From assembly GCF_042263505.1 (NCBI RefSeq), contig NZ_JBHKFI010000002.1:186001-250000 (forward strand): a stretch of DNA of 64,000 nt, in the 5' to 3' direction. A program made the translations under genes and the position numbers. This DNA comes from Bacillus_BE sp042263505. GTDB taxonomy: Bacteria; Bacillota; Bacilli; Bacillales; Cytobacillaceae. Of the stretch, positions 60,636 through 64,000 are shown one piece after another; position 1 is the first letter of the stretch; the number at the start of each line of letters is the position of its first letter. Below the pieces are notes generated by a model. The model worked only from the letters and a program-made list of their open reading frames with translations. It was not told the origin of the DNA and searched no databases.

Positions 60636-61316
60636 GTGTTCATGCTTGTTTATTTTGCAATAATCATTTTGATTCCAATTTGGGCTCAAACGAAAGTAAA
60701 AGGTGCATATAACAAATATTCAAAGGTTGCTTCATCTTCTTATCTGAAAGGTGCAGAGGTTGCGAGAAAGATTCTTGATGATAATGGCTTATATAATGTC
60801 GGCGTTGAAGAGGTAGGTGGGCATCTTTCTGACCACTATGACCCACGAACCAAAACGGTGCGGCTCTCATCGGGAAATTATCGCGGGTCTTCAGTAGCTG
60901 CAGCAGCGATTGCGGCGCATGAATGTGGACACGCAATTCAAGACCAACAGGATTATGCTTTTCTTCGCTTTCGACATGCTTTGGTTCCTGTAGCAAATCT
61001 TGGCTCAAATCTTTCCTGGATTTTAATTATGATTGGGATATTTGCACAGTTAAGTGGTCTACTTTTACTTGGAATCATTTGTATGGCAGCTGCAGTTTTA
61101 TTCCAGGTTGTCACTCTTCCAGTGGAATTTAACGCTTCAAATCGCGCAATGGACCAAGTGGTTTCTTTAGGGATTATCAGAAATGATGAAGAAAGAGAAA
61201 CAAAAAAGGTATTAAATGCAGCTGCGTTAACTTATGTTGCCGCTGCAGCAGTTGCTGTCCTTGAGTTAGTACGTTTATTGCTAATCTTTACCGGAATGCA
61301 AAATAATGAAGATTAA
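60636..61316 (+). CDS. Neutral zinc metallopeptidase, YugP-like
   Basis: A 226-residue membrane protein with an N-terminal helix, the zinc-protease signature AAIAAHECGHAIQDQ (HExxH variant HECGH) at about residues 85-100, and further hydrophobic helices after it. This is the YugP-type neutral zinc metallopeptidase family. GTG 60636 fits GGAGG at 10 bp better than the ATG two codons later. In B. subtilis yugP lies elsewhere, so its place between ypjB and ypjC is a local difference. Substrate unknown. Confidence 0.87.
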   Translation: MFMLVYFAIIILIPIWAQTKVKGAYNKYSKVASSSYLKGAEVARKILDDNGLYNVGVEEVGGHLSDHYDPRTKTVRLSSGNYRGSSVAAAAIAAHECGHAIQDQQDYAFLRFRHALVPVANLGSNLSWILIMIGIFAQLSGLLLLGIICMAAAVLFQVVTLPVEFNASNRAMDQVVSLGIIRNDEERETKKVLNAAALTYVAAAAVAVLELVRLLLIFTGMQNNED

Positions 61317-61324
61317 TAATTGGG

Positions 61325-61360
61325 AAAGAGCCTGACACTTTTTTTGCCAGGCTCTTTTTG
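61325..61360. terminator. Terminator between the metallopeptidase gene and ypjC
   Basis: AAAGAGCCTG and CAGGCTCTTT form a stem with a T-rich loop and T-rich tail. The two genes converge. Confidence 0.82.
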
Positions 61361-61376
61361 TGGAATTTTTTACCTA

Positions 61377-62249
61377 TCAACGTTCAATGGGCATCTTATT
61401 TTCATCCAAGGTAAACCCTTCTCCAAGTACATCGTGCACAATTGTGACAGAAACAAAGGCATGAGGATCGACGGAATCGATGATATTTTTTAAGCGAACA
61501 ATTTCATTTTTGGCAACCACACAATAGAGTACCTCACGATCTTCCTTTGTAAAGGAGCCGTACCCTCTTAAAACTGTAACGCCTCGGTACATTTCCTCCA
61601 TAATCTTATTCGCAATCTCATTATTATGATTGGAGATAATCATTGCCCCTCTTGCTGTATAGGCACCTTCCTGCATGAAATCAATCACTCTTGCGCCGAT
61701 AAAGACTGCGACTAATGTATACATCGCTTCTCGGTAGGATAGATAAAAAACTAATGAAATCGTAATGACGCAAAAGTCGAAGATAAACATCGTTTTTCCC
61801 ATGCTAACCCCAAAGAATTTATGTACGAGACGTGCGATGATATCTACTCCTCCGGTTGTGCCGCCGTAGCGAAAAATAATCCCGAGACCGATACCGATAA
61901 ATACACCAGCAAATAAAGCGGCGAGCATTAAATCTTCATAGAGGGGCATTTCAAAGGAATATCTTTGGAAAATCCAAAGAAATACCGATACCCCCACTGT
62001 TCCGATAATGGTATAAAGAAAGGTAGTCTTGCCGAGAAGTTTCCAGCCGACAAAAAATAATGGTATATTTAAAATTAAATTGGTATAAGATGGATCCCAT
62101 TTGAAAAGGAAAAAGAGCAGCAGTGTGATTCCTGTAAATCCACCTTCTGCTAGATTATTCTGCATATTAAAATGAACAAGACCAAAAGCTAAAATTGCTG
62201 CTCCAAGTAGAATAAAAAAAGTATTTTTAAATCGAATTCCTAAAAACAT
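61377..62249 (-). CDS. ypjC: YitT-family membrane protein YpjC
   Basis: A 290-residue protein with five or six membrane helices (including LFAGVFIGIGLGIIFRYGG, followed by TTGGVDIIARLV) and a cytoplasmic C-terminal DUF2179 domain (about residues 210-285, MEEMYRGVTVLRGYGSFTK). This is the YitT family, and the position matches B. subtilis ypjC. Transport function is suspected for the family but not established. GAGAGG precedes the start. Confidence 0.9.
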   Translation of the reverse strand: MFLGIRFKNTFFILLGAAILAFGLVHFNMQNNLAEGGFTGITLLLFFLFKWDPSYTNLILNIPLFFVGWKLLGKTTFLYTIIGTVGVSVFLWIFQRYSFEMPLYEDLMLAALFAGVFIGIGLGIIFRYGGTTGGVDIIARLVHKFFGVSMGKTMFIFDFCVITISLVFYLSYREAMYTLVAVFIGARVIDFMQEGAYTARGAMIISNHNNEIANKIMEEMYRGVTVLRGYGSFTKEDREVLYCVVAKNEIVRLKNIIDSVDPHAFVSVTIVHDVLGEGFTLDENKMPIER

Positions 62250-62478
62250 TATGATAATTCCTCTCTTTCCTATAGATGCAAATGAGCGTATTTATTATAC
62301 GGTACTAAAATTTAGATAGCAATAAGGGGTTAAGGAAAAGAGAGCAAAATGTTAAGCAGATTCTATAGTAAATAAAATATTTGTAATAAAGGTTATATTT
62401 AGCTAACATGAAAGAGAAAAGCAGATTCTTTCCTTATTTCATTGTACTCAGGTAATAAGGAACATAAAGGTGAGAAAG

Positions 62479-62820
62479 TTGAGCGAAAAAACATTGAAAG
62501 CGATACAAACAGAAGTGGATGACTACATCAGCCAATTTAAAGAAGGCTATTTTAGTCCATTAGCGATGCTTGCACGTATGACAGAGGAGCTAGGAGAATT
62601 AGCACGGGAAGTCAATCACCATTTTGGAGAAAAGCCCAAAAAGAAAACAGAAGCTGACAAAGAAATGGAGGATGAATTAGGAGATTTACTCTTTGTTCTT
62701 ATTTGCTTTGCGAATTCGTTGAATATCGATTTAACGGAAGCTCATAATCGTGTCATGCACAAATTTAATACAAGAGATAAAAATCGTTGGACAAGAATTG
62801 ATGGAAAAGAGGGAGACTGA
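62479..62820 (+). CDS. ypjD: MazG-like nucleotide pyrophosphohydrolase YpjD
   Basis: A 113-residue, all-helical NTP pyrophosphohydrolase. The metal-binding motifs EELGELAREVNH and DELGDLLFVLICFANSL show the ExxE...ExxD pattern of the MazG/dUTPase-like superfamily. It probably cleans up non-canonical nucleoside triphosphates. TTG 62479 (MSEKTLKAIQTEVDDYI) is preferred because AAGGTGAG is well spaced; a GTG three codons earlier overlaps that site. dapB follows after 3 bp. Confidence 0.9.
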   Translation: MSEKTLKAIQTEVDDYISQFKEGYFSPLAMLARMTEELGELAREVNHHFGEKPKKKTEADKEMEDELGDLLFVLICFANSLNIDLTEAHNRVMHKFNTRDKNRWTRIDGKEGD

Positions 62821-62823
62821 GGA

Positions 62824-63624
62824 ATGAATCAAGTAAAAATGGTCATCGCAGGACCGAGAGGCAGAATGGGAAGAGAAGCTGTTCAGATGGTTCTAAAAAC
62901 GGAAAACTACCAATTAGTTGGAGTTGTCGATCACAAAAATGATGGCAAAAAATTAAGAGATTTAGATGGATTTCCTCAGATGGATATTCCTGTTTATTCA
63001 AATATTGAGCTTTGCTTAACAGAGGTTCGTCCAGATGTTTTCATTGATTTAACAACACCAGAGGTCGGAATGTACCACACAAAAACTGCACTTACCTATG
63101 GTGTAAGACCAGTTGTCGGTACAACAGGTTTTACTAAAGAAAATTTAGCAGAGCTAAGACAAATTTGTGAAGAAAAACAATTAGGCTGCATCATTGCTCC
63201 AAACTTTGCGATTGGGGCTGTATTAATGATGAAGTTCTCACAAATGGCAGCCAAGTATTTTCACGATATTGAAATCATTGAGCTACATCATGATCAGAAA
63301 TTAGATGCGCCATCTGGCACAGCCGTGAAAACAGCTGAAATGATGGCAGACGTCAGAAAAACAAAAATTCAAGGTCATCCAAATGAGAAAGAAACATTAG
63401 CTGGTGCAAGAGGGGCAAATTACGAAGGAATGCATATCCATTCTGTAAGGCTGCCAGGATTAATTGCCCATCAAGAAGTATTGTTTGGATCTGAAGGACA
63501 AACATTGACGATTCGCCATGATTCATATAATAGAGTATCCTTTATGTCAGGTGTCAAATTAGCAGTTGACACAGTCCTAAATCTTGAAACGCTTGTTTAT
63601 GGATTAGAAAATATTATCGAGTAA
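62824..63624 (+). CDS. dapB: 4-hydroxy-tetrahydrodipicolinate reductase
   Basis: A 266-residue NAD(P)H enzyme of lysine and diaminopimelate synthesis; its product line also feeds spore dipicolinate. Motifs: VIAGPRGRMGREAV, VVGTTGFTKE, the substrate-binding block EIIELHHDQKLDAPSGTAVK and HSVRLPGLIAHQEVLFGSEG. TGAGGA precedes the ATG. It lies between ypjD and mgsA, as in B. subtilis. Confidence 0.97.
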   Translation: MNQVKMVIAGPRGRMGREAVQMVLKTENYQLVGVVDHKNDGKKLRDLDGFPQMDIPVYSNIELCLTEVRPDVFIDLTTPEVGMYHTKTALTYGVRPVVGTTGFTKENLAELRQICEEKQLGCIIAPNFAIGAVLMMKFSQMAAKYFHDIEIIELHHDQKLDAPSGTAVKTAEMMADVRKTKIQGHPNEKETLAGARGANYEGMHIHSVRLPGLIAHQEVLFGSEGQTLTIRHDSYNRVSFMSGVKLAVDTVLNLETLVYGLENIIE

Positions 63625-63640
63625 GGATGGGGAAGGACAT

Positions 63641-64000
63641 ATGAATATTGCCTTAATCGCACATGATCGAAAAAAAGATGACATCGTACGATTTGCAATT
63701 GCTTACCAAGAAATATTGGCTCAGCATAAATTGTACGCAACAGGAACAACGGGTTTAAAAATTATCGAAGCAACGGGACTATCCATCCACCGTTTTCAGT
63801 CGGGACCATTAGGCGGAGATCAAGAGATTGGTTCTCGAATTGCGAAAAATAAAATGGATTTAGTGATTTTTTTACGTGATCCGCTAACGGCACAGCCTCA
63901 TGAACCAGATGTTTCGGCCCTTATTCGCCTTTGTGATGTCTATTCCGTTCCATTGGCAACGAATATGGGGACAGCAGAAGTATTAATTAAGGGCTTACAA
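63641..64000 (+). CDS. mgsA: Methylglyoxal synthase, 5' part
   Basis: The first 120 residues of a protein cut by the window end. It starts MNIALIAHDRKKDDIVRFAI and contains GTTGLKIIEATG, SGPLGGDQEIGSRIA and the catalytic-region LVIFLRDPLTAQPHEPDV, all typical of methylglyoxal synthase. This enzyme converts dihydroxyacetone phosphate to methylglyoxal. GGGGAAGGA precedes the ATG, 16 bp after dapB. About 15-20 residues are expected to be missing at the C terminus. Confidence 0.95.
   Translation, partial: MNIALIAHDRKKDDIVRFAIAYQEILAQHKLYATGTTGLKIIEATGLSIHRFQSGPLGGDQEIGSRIAKNKMDLVIFLRDPLTAQPHEPDVSALIRLCDVYSVPLATNMGTAEVLIKGLQ

Overview
The window is a stretch of core chromosome from an AT-rich, endospore-forming member of the Bacillaceae. 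Gene content and order match, from memory, the Bacillus subtilis interval running from resB to mgsA (res, sigX/rsiX, serA, ppaC-like, fmnP/ribU, fer, ypb genes, gudB, ypdA, ansA, prsW, sleB-ypeB, ypfA-ypfB-cmk-ypfD, fni, ypzI-yphA-der-gpsA, spoIVA, hbs, folE-mtrB, hepS-menG-hepT-ndk-cheR, aroF-B-H, hisC-tyrA-aroE, ypiA-B-F, qcrABC, ypjA-B-C-D, dapB, mgsA). Sporulation genes (cotJABC, sleB, ypeB, spoIVA, ypjB), a bacillithiol-linked reductase (ypdA) and menaquinone genes fit a Bacillus sensu lato (Neobacillus/Mesobacillus-type) genome. The species cannot be fixed from the sequence alone. No rRNA, tRNA, prophage, CRISPR array or transposase gene was seen.

Layout. 1-8.2 kb: cytochrome c maturation (resB end, resC), the ResDE two-component system, the ECF sigma factor SigX with its anti-sigma RsiX, and an exported M23/LysM cell-wall hydrolase. 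8.2-16.9 kb: serA and ppaC (minus strand), an FMN riboswitch with ribU, fer, then ypbB-recQ-ypbD-ypbE. 17-25 kb: ypbF, the cotJ coat operon, a CBS-domain protein, ypbG, mecB, gudB, ypdA, ansA. 25-33 kb: prsW, the germination pair sleB-ypeB, ypfA-ypfB, cmk-plsC-rpsA, fni. 33-40 kb: ypzI, yphA, der-gpsA, a DUF2768 protein, a lipoprotein, spoIVA. 40-46 kb: hbs, folE-mtrB, heptaprenyl diphosphate and menaquinone synthesis, ndk, cheR. 46-53 kb: the aromatic amino-acid cluster. 53-64 kb: an unrecognised gene, ypiA-ypiB, ypiF, the cytochrome bc complex qcrABC, ypjA, ypjB, a zinc metallopeptidase, ypjC, ypjD, dapB and the start of mgsA.

Themes. Respiration is a recurring thread: ResBC cytochrome c maturation, ResDE, menaquinone side chain and methylation (hepS, menG, hepT) and the menaquinol-cytochrome c reductase qcrABC. 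The aromatic cluster makes chorismate and the tyrosine branch. The tryptophan genes that B. subtilis carries between aroH and hisC are missing here, although the tryptophan sensor TRAP (mtrB) is kept.

The main unexplained signals are repeats. (1) A modular, multi-hairpin intergenic element occurs four times (4761-5087, 19571-19783, 34206-34475 inverted, 40693-40907) with module gain and loss between copies. (2) A degenerate repeat with a period of about 52-53 bp occurs at two loci (12131-12385 and 53095-53310). (3) A GC-rich element with imperfect terminal inverted repeats lies at 46298-46430. None has an associated protein gene in the window. I found no clear new multigene system; the modular hairpin element is the best candidate for something undescribed.
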